DNA of 64,000 nucleotides, from positions 3,550,321 through 3,614,320 of the forward strand of contig JAXIVH010000029.1 of NCBI GenBank assembly GCA_036785325.1. Reading direction: 5' to 3'. This document shows positions 1 through 13,504 of this stretch, piece after piece. Under the pieces are notes generated by a model that did no database searches, was not told where the DNA came from, and saw only the letters and a list, made by a program, of their open reading frames with translations. How positions within the stretch are numbered: position 1 is the first letter of the stretch; each line of letters opens with the position of its first letter. Position numbers and translations under genes: made by a program. The stretch is from Urophycis tenuis (Eukaryota; Chordata; Actinopteri; Gadiformes; Phycidae).

Positions 1-509
1 GTAAAATACGCTATTCACAGAGGCATCACCGTAGGACAAACACAGGCGGCACTCAAAACACTAAAAATCGTTCTGCTATTTCTATGAAGCAGAGCCCGTT
101 AGTAGATCAAACTAGTGAACAAACACTTTCTCGGCTACATGAAATTAACAGACCGATAATTACAAATACAAAAGGCTACAAAATATATACATTTCGATGA
201 GACCTAGTTTAAGAACAATATGTATAACATTGGATGAGGGTGTGAAAACAGCAATAACAAACTGAACCACTGTGTGGCAGCATATAGCCTCTCAAACAAT
301 AACTGCCCTTCTCAGGGATACCAAGGGGAGGTGACTTGAATTACCATTATTCATCTGGAAACGAGTTTTGATGTTGTGTCCCCACCACCCTAGGAGCCTA
401 GAGTAATGAATGACGAGGAGAACACAGTTGATAATTGCATACCTAAATCTGAACTCTGCTGTGTGGAAAGCTACAAACGTGGATGGGAGGCAGTGGGGAA
501 TGTACTCAC

Positions 510-583
510 GCCGGTCTGACGCTGTCGGCGTGCTTCTCGTGGATAAACGCTCCTGCTATTCCTCCCGACCCAGAGTTCACATA
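510..583 (-). CDS. kynu: kynu exon 9 (last one inside the window)
   Basis: 74 nt, from an acceptor at 584-585 to a GTGAGT donor at 508-509. It encodes YVNSGSGGIAGAFIHEKHAD, the glycine-rich segment that directly follows the PLP lysine in kynureninases. It ends in phase 2. I found no further kynu exon in 1-500, so the next one should lie beyond the left edge. Confidence 0.88.
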
Positions 584-2636
584 CTGGAGGTGGGCAAGGA
601 CACACAAGGCTTACACTCACCGCAACATGGACACGTCATGGGGCAGAGATTAGGCAAACACGGCCATGTGGTTCGCGTGTGCTGATGAATGTTCGCAATA
701 AGGTCACGTGACTTGTGTTTTATTTATTCCGGTTAATCCTTTAAAGTGCGTGTCAAGGGACCGGCTTGGCAGAAATTGGATATTATATTTTGAGTATGTT
801 TTGATCAGTGTATAGTCCTATGAAGGTAAGGCTGGTTTTAAGGTTAAAATAAGACTTTCACATCAGAATGAGCCCTTTATATCTCAACAGGGTAGGGTCC
901 TCTTCCATGGGGGCAGCCATATGTCTACAGGAGGCCAGAATGGCTACCACCTACTTGCAATACCTTTTCTAGTACCATCAACGTGTCAGAGCGGTATAAT
1001 GAGCGATGTTGTATATGAACAATTCTAAGCTGAAGTGTTTGATATAAACAGACCTTCACTTGCAAGCTGCGACCTATTTTACATTTACAGACTAAAATAC
1101 AAAATAAAAAATTCATACATCTACCAAGGAACCTTATCAATTGGCAATTGTCTGACCGCTGCTGATGACGTACCGTTTTGGAAGAACCTACTAGCACCTT
1201 ACACAATACAGGCCAGTAGAAGCCGCCAACAGCACGCATACGCGCATGTGCATCAAAGGCTGTAAAACAATATATTATTATTGCTTCCTGTGTATTACTT
1301 CTCCTACCTTATAGGAGCACCAGCAGGCAAAGTCCACTCCCCATTCGTGCAGCTTCAGCTCCACATTCCCTGCTGCATGGGCACAGTCAAACCCCACAAA
1401 ACAGCCCTGCAAGGTGCACAGTTTAGGGTGTGTCAGCGGCGGTGGGTCAATAGAGGGCGCTAGGGCGCCGCCCCTCTCTAAAATATTGACTGGTATATAT
1501 CTACCAAGTTCAACCATGAATCAATCAACAAAAATACATTGCAACTTCCCTTGTGTAATGGTGTGATAGAGCATACCTGCCACTGCCAGCAACCATTTAA
1601 ATGTGTCAGAATGTGAGTTCTTTAGGCTAGGCTTGCTATTTGTCATTCGATATAAAGCCCTCCTCCAGGTCAAGGGCGCCAGTAACACTGGAGTCTATGA
1701 GAGCCAGCAAACATTTTTTTTGCTCTCTTACAAGCAGCTTTTCATTGGAAAAGGCATGCAAATTCACTTATCGTTCGCACCTGTGCGCCCAGACCAGTAG
1801 CATTGTGTTCCATATTTTTTATTCTTAACATGATTGGACAATTCATCGAATCAATCAAATACGTCCTTCAGCAAGCATTCACACCACAACTGTAAATAAT
1901 TTGTGACAGAGAAGAGAAGATGGCTAGCGGAGACTCATCAATTTGTGAAAGGATCATGGCAACTGTGGTCAAGGAAAAGTCCATTGTTTCATTACGTCAA
2001 ACATCATTTTTGATGTGGACAAGAAAAGGGTAAAGTACTTCGGACCTGACTGTCCAGATTTAACCTTAACCCTAACAGTAACCTGTTATGTCTCCATGAC
2101 AGGGTTTCACGGTATGCCCGGATTTTGAGATGTTAATGTTTTACGGTGTGTCCTTATTTTGCTATGACCGACGCTGGTTTCAGGTCGGTTTGTATGTTCG
2201 TTCGAATGAGTAAACAGCAGAACATGTGGTGGCTCTCTGGATTCTTTCAGTGTTTTCACACACAACATAACCCTAGTTCAACAATATCCAATGTCTCTCC
2301 TTTGAGGCTATTGATAGTTCAACAATATCCAATGTATGTCTAATTTTACTGGTGTTTAGATTGTGCACCATGTGGTCTATTTTCATTAAAGTAGCCTACT
2401 TTTTTAATTTATTTTGCCCCAAAACTCTTCATTTTAGCTCAACAATATCCAAGGTCTCTCTAAAATTGCATTGATTGGCTTGGATTGTACGGATGGGCTT
2501 TGCTGTCAGATTGTGCATTAACAATGATCCAATCCAACTGGTTTTTAGATTTTGTGTGTTGTGTTCTGATTGTAAGGTGCTCTTTGAAGCATCACGCACA
2601 ACTGCGCCCCCCCAACAAATGTAATCATCAGCCGCC

Positions 2637-2698
<62 letters not shown>

Positions 2699-5600
2699 GA
2701 TGTGCGTACATGCATCTGTGCGAGTGTGCGGTGGGGGGGTTGTGTGTATTGGGCAATCTGTAACACTCGTCTGTTTCCTGGGCGCGTTCACAGCCGTCCC
2801 AACCTGTGTACAGCTCGGTGGAGTTTACAAGAGATCCTCCGTTTGACAGCTTTGCGATTTTTAAAATGGCTGCTTGAAGGGGGATTCCAAACGCTCATGC
2901 GAACGAGGCAACAGTCGCTTCAGACAGCTACAGTAGCAATAATACTAATAACAGTTATAATGTCACTCTGTTGATTATATACAATGTACTGCTCAATGGT
3001 GTACAGTATTACATTGGATCAACCTAAACTGGTTGAAGTTATCAATCATGAAATGATAATAAAATAATACAGTTACATCCATAGAGATACAAGGTAACTA
3101 CATCCTCCAGTCACAGTGTATGCACGCAATGACTCGTTATTAAACTACAGAGGGAGTCCCTCAACGGCTATACAACTGGGAGTCCAGTTGTATTGAGTAA
3201 GATGGCCGTGAACACCAGACCTTTTTGTGGCCGGCTCTGGTGATGGCTTCCATCTGGAAGAGCTGCCCGGTGTAATACTGCACACCGCTGAACATCACCA
3301 CGGCGATGCTGTCGCCCTGCTTCTCGATCACCTCCAGGATGTCCTCCGTCCGCAGCGTCTCCTCGCCCTGGCGACACAGACAGCGCGCTTTGGTCAGTCG
3401 GTCCGGCCACAACCGGTCATCTCGGTTTCACCGCTTCGAGGTTGGCGCGGCGATGCCATTGTGTTTTTTGCGAATGTCAACAAGGAGCACGGGTTGGATG
3501 TGATTTTTGGCATGAAGGTATTTTGCAGGCAGGAACAACTCATATTTGCTGCTCCCAGCTTCAAGGATACAATAAAATGAATAAATGAATATATTGAAGT
3601 TTATGCTCGGTCATGCTACTATCAAGGCCCATGTTTACATTTAAATTTAGCAAACGCTTTTGTCCAAAGCGACTTACAATAAGTGCATTTGTCAGAAGGT
3701 GAAACATTTCATTGCTGTTAATACAGTAAGCAAGTCACCAAAACAACAACATCTCTGGCCTAAAATGCTAAGTGCTAAGTTACAGAGAGCAATTATAAAG
3801 TGGCAAGACATACAACATACAAGTGCATGAGGGGAGGGTTTTTTTTTTTTTTTTGGGGGGGGGGGGGGGTAGGTAGAGTTATGTTATGCTCTGAACAAGT
3901 GGGTCTTGAGTCTCTTCCTGGAGTGACTCTGAAGTCCTGACATTGGCAGGGAGCTCTTTCCACCACTGCGGTGCCAAAACGGAGAAGAGTTGTGATTTTG
4001 ACCTCCAACCTTTTCCTCCTTTTAGTGATGGAGTTGATCCGTGACTAGCATGGCCATCAGCTAAAGCTCTAGGACGATCGTCAGAGACTGCCTGTCGCCA
4101 GCTCAAGCCGGTCCGGCGGGATCTCAGGTGAATTGGGTCTAATCCATAAAATTGTGGATTCATTCTGTTATTTTTGGCCAACGCCATATTGGCCTGGAAT
4201 GTGATTGGTCAGCGGGTCTGAGCACGGCCAAAAGGTCAGCTTGAGGTGCTGCTCGCGTCCCGCAGCACGGGGAATGCATTGTGACACTGACGCTGGCCTC
4301 TTTCACAGCCCCTGATGGACATGGGGCCTTGCTTTCAGAGCTTTGACTCCTGTAGGCACTCCCACCAATTGTTAGTTGTGCGGCACTATAACATTTATTT
4401 TGTCACTACTCGATAAAGTGTCTGCCAAATGACCAAATGTACATGTAAAAACAAATGCCACCGTTAGTAATTATTACTTATTACAATGACAAAAAGTACT
4501 CTTTGAACTCTCATAATGGAGTGTAAACACACTACTCTGAGACCAACCTCTGTTAACCTTGAATGATATTTCTGTCAGAGTTAACAATGGATTCTGGGAA
4601 CCTGAGTTCAATGACAGATCGGCTGCAGGAAGGGGTTGGACGTACCGGTCTTGGTGACAGGCACAGCATGCTGTCCTTAGGATCGTGACCTCTCAGGCGA
4701 ATCTGAGACTCGGCGGCGTACTGAGGAGATCAGAAAATAAAACATAAAGAAGAAAAAAAAACAATTGTCAGATCACATCACATTAAAATGATACAGGTCA
4801 CTCTTAGTTAACTTTAGCCACCATTAATTTCATAATTTATCATTTGTCATTTCTCACCTATTCCACAATACAGAGCAAACAGTTTGCAAACACTTGGAAT
4901 AGGAATAAATAAGTTCAGCATGCACTGGTGCCTTGGTCCATGGACAGCAAGTCCTCCCACTCCCCCTTTGCCTACACAGGTGTTTCCCACAGTGGGAGGC
5001 ATGCAGGGACAAGAGGTGGAAGGGATAATTTGTAATGGAAAAAGTTGATCTGGAATTCTGCCACTTGTATTGTCATGGCCTTTTCTGGGGAAGCTTCCCA
5101 CTAAATATTATACGTGGGATAGTTGGCAGATCATGTCTATATTGTGTCCGTCAGTCCATGACCAATTCTGGACATCTATTCCACGTCCAAACTAGGTCCA
5201 CTATTTGGACGTCCAACCATGACCCAACTTGGACGTCATATTTAGGTTCAACATTTGACCTTTGAACTGGGTCATTAGTTTGGACGTCATTTGGACGTCG
5301 ATGACTGGTGCAGTACAACGTCACGTCAGAGTGAAGTCTTTTCTATGTCTTCTTCGGTCGTTCAATGTTAGTCCACTGAAGGGGTTGTTTTGTAACACCA
5401 GGCCACGTCTTTTTTCAACGTCTAACGCAAGTCTAAAGTTTACGTCCGTGGTACGGGCTACAGTAATATATTTTTATTTACAAATTTATATCAACATTGT
5501 TGTTATCAACATTCATAAATGTGAATAGCCCATAGTGTTTATAAACAAACACAATGTATTATGTGTATGCCTATTTATTTATTCAGTAGGCCATTTTACT

Positions 5601-8600
5601 GTTTTTTTTAACTGGTTTATTTATTTTAAGCCGGGGATAGCTTTCTATTAAGGGCTTTGGATGTCAACCAAAAAATCAGAAACCAGTCAACATCACTTTG
5701 ATTGGCTGAAACACCAACCAGTCAACGTCACTTTGATTGGCTGAAACACTAACCAGTCAACGTCACTTTGATTGGCTGAAACACTAACCAGTCAACGTCA
5801 CTCTGATTGGCTGAAACACCAACCAGTCAACGTCACTCTGATTGGCTGAAACACCAACCAGTCAACGCCACTCTGATTGGCTGAAACACCAACCAGTAAA
5901 TGTCACTTTGATTGGCTGAGGCAACACACCTGCACAATTTGTGTTCCAAACATTGAAAAAAACGGCACACCTTTTCAGCCTGCATCGCTGGTGAAGTTTC
6001 CTCTAAATTGAAGGTAAGTTCAGTCGGCCTGGTGAATTCTATGTCCATGTGTATGTATAGTGCTAGGTAGTTTAGCATTATTGTCTTAAACTCCCCAAGC
6101 ATGCTTTAACAACACACATTTTTTGTTTCGGTGTATGACTGCAGATTGCCTTTCCTTAATCCTTTGTCTTTTTCAGCTTGTGCAGAAGGGCTCATGAAAT
6201 TCGATGTCGCAGCCACCAAGGAGAACAGGGGAATGTGTGGAGGATGAGGAGGTGGAGGATTTACAATACCCTGATAAACCAGCCCCCTCTCTCCGTGCAC
6301 AGAGATGGCCCTAAATGATCCCGGCCCCACCTCACCAGTGCTGTGGTGGAGATTTAGTCAATAGTGTTTCCCTTCATGCTTCCAATGTAGTATGTCTGGT
6401 GCCCTTCTGATGCCATTTAGGGCCATTCATTTTTGAATAAAGATGGAAATGGGTATTGAATTGGGATTTGCTTGTGTGTGTGTGTGTGTGTACAACTTTA
6501 TTCCCATGTTTCCATAGCGTGGAGGACATGTTTTCTGTGCCAATCATTTGCTTTTAATTCCCCAGGTCAGGCTGGGGGTTGAAAGGGTTTTTTTTCTTTC
6601 CAACCTTGTAAATCATTCTCCATGTAAACAGTATAAGTAGTGCTTGCTTTTGTCAGTGCGTTGGACTTCTCCCCATTTGTTATCAGTTCGGATGACTCTT
6701 TATTCTTAATCAGTTCAGACAGGAGCTACTGAACTATCAACCTATTGACCTATTGACTATTGATTGTGTTGCAGAATTCCCACCACAAACTGTATGTATT
6801 TTAGGACAGGGACACCTAATCGCACACTGTGTTCAAAGCAAAGCACAGACAAAATGAGCCATTAGAAATGTGTTGTACACAAGAGTTGTAAACACATGAC
6901 AGCTGAACTGTGCAGACCTAACTTAATAGTTGCCCAAGGATTAAGTGGAGCACTGGAATCACAGGTGCTTGATGAATTGTAAGTATAGATAACTGACTGT
7001 AATGGAGCCAACACTGTCCTAGCACTGGCACTCAACCAACATTGATCTACTGATGATCCAGTGCTTTGGCACTGGATGATCTACTGATGATTCAGTGATT
7101 TGGCACTGGATGATCTACTGATGATCCAGTGATTTGGCACTGGATCATCAGTAGGTTTTGTCTGGGTCAACGTTTTATTTTAGCATGTCGTTTTGATTGC
7201 GGCTTCACATACACATATAAAGAAGAATTATTTGATGTATATGGCAATCGAAACAGTTGAGTTTTAGTGGCAGTTTAGTTAGCAGCTGAATTTAATGAAA
7301 TGTTTACCATAGAGATAAGATAAAGATAAGATAAGATAAAGGTCAAAATATTCCAGGCATTTCAATATGCTTCTAGCTGAGCTCCAAACTTGCACAGATG
7401 TCAAGAAGCAAGTGTGATTGCACATCACTTTGTGGAACCATTTGTGGAAAGTGACTGGCTAGCCTTACCTTAATATACAACTTGCTAGAGTGCTTTTATG
7501 TTTTTGTTTGTCACAATGCAATCAAATCCTCAATGATGAAATCACACACCACCTCCCTTAGTTTGCTCAGAGCCATCTACCTGATTTGCCTGAAGAATAC
7601 GTTGTATGAGGGAAATAAGATGCAAGTAATTTCACGTCACATTTAAGGTCCTGTGTTGAGGATACCAACTTTGTTTATTTAGCGGTTACTCACATGGTCC
7701 GATGGAAACGCCTTGTCCTCCATGAGAATTTTGTGACGCTTTGCTGTTGGCTTGTAAAAGGAAAGCTACCAGAACGAACAGATGGACAAATGTAATAAAT
7801 TATTGAAAGGAACTAGATAACATGAGTTGTATGATCTTCAGGAAGCGGTCTTACTAGGAGTAGGTGTAAATTAACAGTCAATCCGTTCATCAAAGCTACT
7901 TCCTCTGGTTTGGCCCCTGTAGCACAGACAGACAGGTAGACAGGCAGGCAGGCAGACAGACAGACAGACAGACAGACAGAAAAACAGCCCAAAAGAAAAA
8001 CAGAAGCTAAAGCAATGGTAAAGTAAGTGCATAATTGGTGTACACAAACTTAGCCAGCAGTAGCAAACTGTGAAAAAGTGTTGGGTATCATTTCAAATCC
8101 ACCAACGACTGTTCACTGTAAAAATGTACTCAGTAAATTCCACTTCTGAAATTTGTAACAAAACAGTAAAGAAACAGGAAAAACGCGTGACTCGCGTAAC
8201 TCCTCTGTGCTGTCTCCCCCCAGAAGTTCTGCTGGAGGCGCAATTTTCCTATGAGTGACTTTACGTGAGGAATTTTGTATGGTTTCAGTTCATGAAATGA
8301 AAATGTTTCAGTACGGTGAACATTGTGCCGAGTGCTAGCGGACTCAAGTCGTACCCCTGGCGGCACAACATGCCTGGGTGGTGTTAGCATGACGATCAGT
8401 GAGTGCTTTCTCAGAAGAAGGTGGGGAAGTGATTTGTCTATTGATACAACCCAAGCCAACTTCAATATACTTTAAGCTAGCATGCGTTATTGAGTATGAC
8501 CGTCATAATGGCTATATAAAATGTAAAATATTATCTACATGAAAACAATTTCCCTCAGGATGAATAAAGTGTCAATATATCATCTATCTATCCATCTAAA

Positions 8601-10248
8601 TAGACATACTAACATTTTTACTAACATACTAACAAGAAAAACACAATTTTTGGTTCCTGAGCAGTTTACCACTTATTAACCATTGCCTGATGGAATATGA
8701 ACCAAGACAGGGGTAGGTAACATTAAATGGAGACATTTAGTTATGCACCTTGCCTTGCCTCTAAGCATTGTGAAGGTGTAACACACAACTTCGGCAAGAT
8801 GTGCCAATTTATTTTTTTCCCAACACAACATGGGAACTCTGTTCACACATGTGTTGTGACGGATCAGTTGAACAACAGACTAACCAATAGTTTTCTTGAA
8901 TTAAGCAGTGTGATTAATAAATTATATATTTTTTTATTAACAGTTCAAATCAAGTGATTATAAAGGGTAGCTTGTGATTACTATCAGTTATTACTGATAC
9001 AATTCATGTTATGATCAAAGAACGTGTTAGGATATGGATTGCTTTATTGATGGTGAGGACTTAAATGCAATGATATTTGGCCGTCCTAAATGTCTTTGAG
9101 TGTAATTATCAAGCTACTGTCCTTACCAACAACATTTGCCATGAGCTCTTCAATGTTATCTTCTGCCCATGCCCAGGGTCTGGTGCCCTGAGTGTGTCCG
9201 TGGACTCCTCTACAAGACCCCACAGCGACAGTGTCAACAGGTTGAGAAAAGAACACTTTCCAAAGGTCATGGGAGTCATGTGAATTCATGTGACGGGCAA
9301 AACTATTAATTAATAAACTTAATTATGAAGGAAGAACCCTTTCAACCAAATAAAAGTCCCCTACAAGTGTAATAAAATTCAAATACGTTTCAGCTGCTAA
9401 ACATTTTCAAGTGTGAAAAGCAGGATATTTGTTAAAGAAATAAACTCTTCACGTACGTTTTGGCCCATTTTTCTAGCTCCTCGTCCAGATATTTCTTGGT
9501 GCTTTTAGGTTGAAGCCCCAGTGAGTTTCCCACAAAGTAAATGCAATCCTGGCTCCCGTCAACAAGTGAAAGATCAGCTAAGTAGACGAAAACAAAAAGC
9601 CAAAAGTGATTAATGAATTAATAAAGATTATTTCTGCACCATATACACTAACTATACATCTTCAACAATAACATAACTCTGGCATGGTTTGTACAACAAA
9701 CACAGAGACAACAACCATTGTCAACAACATTTTGTTTGACTTTGGTATACAAATAGTCGCCCTTATGTAATTGCAAATTATCATAACTAGTCAGGGCTGA
9801 AATAGGCTATTGAATCGGCTGCAAAGGTATAATTCACACACACACACACACACACACGTTTACTAATGAATATGACTATTATTGATAATATTACTATTAT
9901 TATTACAAATACACATTTTACTAATAGTAATACGATTATTGAGTATGAGTTGCTGAGTGGTTCTCAACAACCTGCACATGTTCCTTTTACTGGTATTGCA
10001 CGATTATTTGCAATAACACATTTATAACAAGCGCTAACTTGTCAGAATCGAGTCAACGGCTTGTTTCTCGCGAACTCACACGGAGGCAGGTCTGAGACTT
10101 TTGGCATGAGGAACTGCTGTCTCAAATGCCTCAGGTCATCCTGCTGGTCGAGCTTTGCAGCTAAATCCACCGAGTTGGGACTACAGCCAAGAGCCTCTGA
10201 CAGGCGTTCCAGCACCTCTCTGGGGGACGAGGCGATGGACGGCTCCAT
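510..10248 (-). CDS. kynu: Kynureninase, 5' nine coding exons (partial, runs off left edge)
   Basis: PLP-dependent cytosolic enzyme of the tryptophan-kynurenine pathway; it cleaves kynurenine and 3-hydroxykynurenine to anthranilate or 3-hydroxyanthranilate plus alanine. Coding exons in gene order: 10080-10248, 9457-9577, 9127-9209, 7855-7916, 7694-7765, 4646-4720, 3221-3367, 1308-1406, 510-583. All have GT/AG borders and join in phase into 300 codons plus 2 nt. The product starts MEPSIASSPREV and has the family segments YFVGNSLGLQPK, ALMNGLTVNLHLL, FPSDH, DSIAVVMFSGVQYYTGQ, VGFDCAHAAGN and WGVDFACWCSYK, then GSGGIAGAFIHEKHA. By exon sum the lysine ending exon 8 is residue 276, the number I recall for the PLP lysine of the human enzyme. 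The start ATG has A at -3 and G at +4. About the last 165 residues (human length about 465) lie outside the window. No frame break was seen. Confidence 0.95.
1308..1406 (-). CDS. kynu: kynu exon 8, PLP-binding lysine exon
   Basis: A 99-nt phase 0-0 exon with acceptor TTGCAG and donor GTAGGA. It encodes GCFVGFDCAHAAGN and then WGVDFACWCSYK. The FD.AHA.GN aspartate contacts the pyridinium nitrogen in this fold, and the last residue, Lys, forms the Schiff base with pyridoxal phosphate. Both key residues are intact, so the gene looks functional here. Confidence 0.93.
2639..2696. repeat. (TG)n microsatellite
   Basis: About 29 uninterrupted TG units, in a kynu intron. Confidence 0.98.
3641..4190 (-). 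repeat. Composite dispersed repeat with SINE-like tail
   Basis: It opens on the plus strand with AAACGCTTTTGTCCAAAGCG ACTTACAAT, the reverse of a common teleost SINE tail. After a T/G homopolymer run (3839-3870) comes GGGTCTTGAGTCTCTTCC and GGGAGCTCTTTCCACCACTG, wording I recall from dispersed fish repeats. No coding capacity. In the kynu intron between exons 7 and 6. Confidence 0.5.
5170..5460. repeat. Cluster of ACGTC motifs
   Basis: More than ten occurrences of ACGTC or GACGTC (for example TTGGACGTCATTTGGACGTC) in under 300 bp, within a degenerate repeat. CREB/ATF-like palindromes are frequent, but the context is a kynu intron. Confidence 0.6.
5682..5926. repeat. 35-bp tandem repeat, 7 copies, each with a reversed CCAAT box
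   Basis: The unit starts ACCAGTCAACGTCACTTTGA and continues TTGGCTGAAACACCA. Copies begin at 5682, 5717, 5752, 5787, 5822, 5857 and 5892. Each carries GATTGG (CCAAT reversed). In a kynu intron. Confidence 0.95.
7030..7155. repeat. 34-bp tandem repeat, about 3 copies, able to form hairpins
   Basis: The unit GATCTACTGATGATCCAGTG ATTTGGCACTGGAT is repeated. CCAGTG and CACTGG make each unit a potential hairpin, and the last copy turns into the inverse of the unit (CACTGGATCATCAGTAG). In the kynu intron between exons 6 and 5. Confidence 0.8.
10080..10248 (-). CDS. kynu: kynu coding exon 1 (N-terminus)
   Basis: 169 nt, from ATG at 10248 to a GTGAGT donor at 10079. It encodes a helical N-terminal segment that ends LRQQFLMPKVSDLPP, matching the kynureninase N-terminus. 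It ends in phase 1, and exon 2 (9457-9577) completes a serine codon. Confidence 0.93.
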
Positions 10249-11122
10249 TATCACTCCGGTACAATGTGGTCTCGGCGGTGCCGAATGTGCTTTCGATTTC
10301 AAAATTCCGAAGTGTAGACTTCTGCTTTGGTTTCCACCGCAAGGGCTTGCGCGTCCTTGAGGCCCGGCCCCTATTTACAATGGCACGAGGCACTGGAAGG
10401 GGCCGCTGAGAAGCGCAGATTAGCGAAGGCAAAGGGCATGACGCTATTTACATTTCCGCATACATCAATAACTTTGTCCTATATATTGTCAGTGGTTGTC
10501 AATTGATCTAATTAACTCAATGTTTGCTCTGTACACCAACGTCGAGTAGATAGTTTGTTTAGAGTTGGACTTTCTACCCGCATCGCTGTTTGAGATAATA
10601 ATTGGTTAGGAATTGGTCAAAGTGATTAGGTTATGACGTTGTAAAATAATGTCATGAAGTCATCAAGCTTCCCACTACTTTCAACAAGTTTTTTATTGCT
10701 TGATGTCAAATGGTATTCCAAACGATTACTCACTATAGTGGAATCAATACTATACAATTGTATATTGTAGGCCTATCATTAGTTGATCCCATAGGCCTTT
10801 TGGAAGAGATGGTCTCTTTTGTTTTTTGAAGAGAGGCCAGATAGACTTTGGTGTAGGCCTACTTAAATAGTACCTAAATGATTATTTCGCATAGTATTCA
10901 CATGGTATAGTACGAATTATTTCATTTCATTTCATTTATAAAGTACTTTTGTGGACACACGCTAGCAAGTACTTTACTCTGTTCCACTCCCAAAGCGCCG
11001 CTAGGTGGCAGTAAAGGAAGCTATGTTGCCCTATATCCCCTATTTATATACAGTCTATGCCTCTATCCTATTGTTGGTTCAATAAGCATTCACGTAACAA
11101 AAATTGAAATTGATATTAACAT

Positions 11123-12799
11123 CAGGGGTGAAAGTAGTTTGTATTTCTTGCCGGTACTATATTGACCCATAGAGCGTGCGCAGAGCGCGCACCGGAAATT
11201 ACACTTAATTATTTATTAAAGCCTGCTTATCGAAGCCTGTGGCAAAACAAGCCAACGACAGTCACGAGCCCCTAAGCAGGATGATCAAGACGGGCCCGCC
11301 CCCCTACAACGCGTAATGACGCAATGTCCACCAATAGCACAGGCCATTAGGTCAGTAGAAATCAGACGACTCGCAAAAGTACCCGCACCACAACAAATAA
11401 AAAAAACGGTGACGGCGCACCATAAATCGGCCATAAATAGATTTTTTTTTTAAACACTGGTGACAGCGCACCAAAAGAAACAAACTCCGAACTGCACACC
11501 ATAGACACAATAAAGCCAAAAGGAATCCCCGATCATTAAAATACATAAACAGGTGCTGACTTACATCATAGCTGCATTTTCCGGGCTTTGCTCTGCGCAA
11601 AGTTGTAAATTAAATCCTTAATGTCCAGGTGACGCGCACGGGCATATATGGCAAGTCCAGAAAGACGAGACTGTCCCATTGAGCTCCTCAGGTAGCTTTT
11701 TATAAGTTTAAGTTTGGAAAATGAGCGCTCTGCAGATGCCACAGTTACTGGTATTGTCAGGAAAAGCAACAATGCAAACTTCCCCGAAACTCAGTGGTGC
11801 ATCTATTGTCAATGATGAGCATCTTCGTCAGCTCTTGCACTTGCATTTGTGATAGCTGCGGTCTGTCAAACATAGGCCTACACGGAATGACAACAATTGA
11901 ATAGGAAAATCAGCAGTTATTTCATCTTTGTAAAAATCCAGAAAGCCACTTCTATGTTTGTACTCCTCCATTGCCATCTCTATCGCTAACTAAATTTCAA
12001 CGTGTGGCTGCCAACTCTGCTACGCACGCGCAAGTTTATTAAATATCCCACAATCCCCAGTCGCAATGTAAAACTAAATACATCGTTGTGAGCTTCAAAA
12101 TTGATTGAAAATATGTTGTCAATATCAATTCAAATATGTTTGTGTAATTTGATTGATTTATATGCTTCCAGGGACACCATGGACTAGAAGTGTGTGAGAT
12201 TCTGAGGAGTTCATATACAGCCCGGCCCCGATATGATATGTCCTGGAATGCCAAGGAGCAGTTCGGTTTTTGACTTGGATGAAGGGCCCCCGCGGGAAGA
12301 TGAAATTACTGTTGTGGGTGGAGCCCTTCAAAGATTGACGGGCCCCTTGATTGGCTGGGGCCCGTAAGCGACTGGAGTAGCTGCTTACTGTATCAAACTT
12401 TCACGAGGACTTCTTATTACTCTAGTACTTTTTATCACACTAGTATACCGCTCTTTAATCCCCCGTATCAGTTTTTGTTTACAAATAAATTAAAACATCA
12501 CTTCAACGACACAATCAACGTTCTTTTTAGCTGAACAGTTGAAAACTATTTTGACTTTTCATTTTTCAGTGAAACAGAACACTTAAATCACCAATGAATT
12601 CCAAAGAGGCTTGAAGTAGCTGTCCACATCTGTTTGATGTGGACAGCTTCTGGTTGCTTGACGTTAGCAGGTGTGTTGTCATGCTGAAAGTGCAATTTCT
12701 TTCAGAGACAGTATATTTTCCTTTCCGGTACAGCGTACCCCCCTCCAAATATTTTAGTGGTGCACCGTACCGGCCAGTACCGGCTTACTTTCACCGCTG
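11123..12799. mobile_element. Decayed hAT element between kynu and col5a2
   Basis: It starts CAGGGGTGAAAGTAGT and ends, reading inward, CAGCGGTGAAAGTAAGCCGG. Inside, on the minus strand, is a transposase C-terminal relic (11573-11772). The flanking 8-mers do not match, so the target-site duplication has decayed or one boundary is wrong. Confidence 0.6.
11573..11772 (-). pseudogene. hAT transposase C-terminal dimerisation fragment
   Basis: It encodes TVASAERSFSKLKLIKSYLR, then LSGLAIYARARHLD: the hAT dimerisation motif (A/C-ER-FS.LK.IK). Only about 65 residues remain and no upstream catalytic region is readable. It differs from the transposase at 58 kb, so it belongs to another hAT lineage. 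Confidence 0.75.
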
Positions 12800-13504
12800 A
12801 AAATACAAATTAATTGACTGTATAATAGCCTACATAGTACAACCATAGAATGACGACATCTAAAATTACACATATAAGAATAAAAAGCCAGGGGTTTATA
12901 TGAAAACTTGAAAACTGGTCCATACAATACTTTTAATAGCATTGTTGTTTTTTGACCTTGTCCTTTCCTTCATAAATACTGTAGGGTTTTTGTGTGAATT
13001 ACAATTTGTAAATGTGAAAATTGACCATGAACAAAATGTAATGTAGCCTATTTGAACGATTCTAGAATCGGAATCCTAGCACCCAATAATAAGATTTTTA
13101 TAGAAAAGGTTAAAATCAGTGAATATATTGTTGTCAATAAAATGTACACCATTCCACAGAGTACTACAGGACAAACTCTTCAGATGGGCCGGCATCATAT
13201 CTTCAACTCACAGTGATTAAAGGTTAGGCTACTGGTGTTACTATACTGTAGCCTACTTTTTAATTTAACTGCTCGAATCAAAAGGGAGCATGTTCAAATA
13301 ATGCCGAGTTTACTGAAATAACAATTATGAGAATAGATTGAGGTGGTCGATGGAGCAATGGAAGACGAAGAAGAAAACTACTTTATCCTAACTCTAAACC
13401 CTTGCTATGGTGGTGCTTAAGCTCTTTTGTGCCACCTGGTGGTCCTGCAATCACTACACAGCACAAGGATCACAGTACAGCACAGTGAGTGTGGAAGTAC
13501 TCAT

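Noticed and set aside
5682..5926. CRISPR-like or operator array
   Set aside because: Contiguous 35-bp units without spacers, in a vertebrate intron.
8130..8465. Minus-strand 111-codon open frame in a kynu intron
   Set aside because: No resemblance to kynureninase or any family; kynu exons 4 and 5 are accounted for elsewhere with correct phase.
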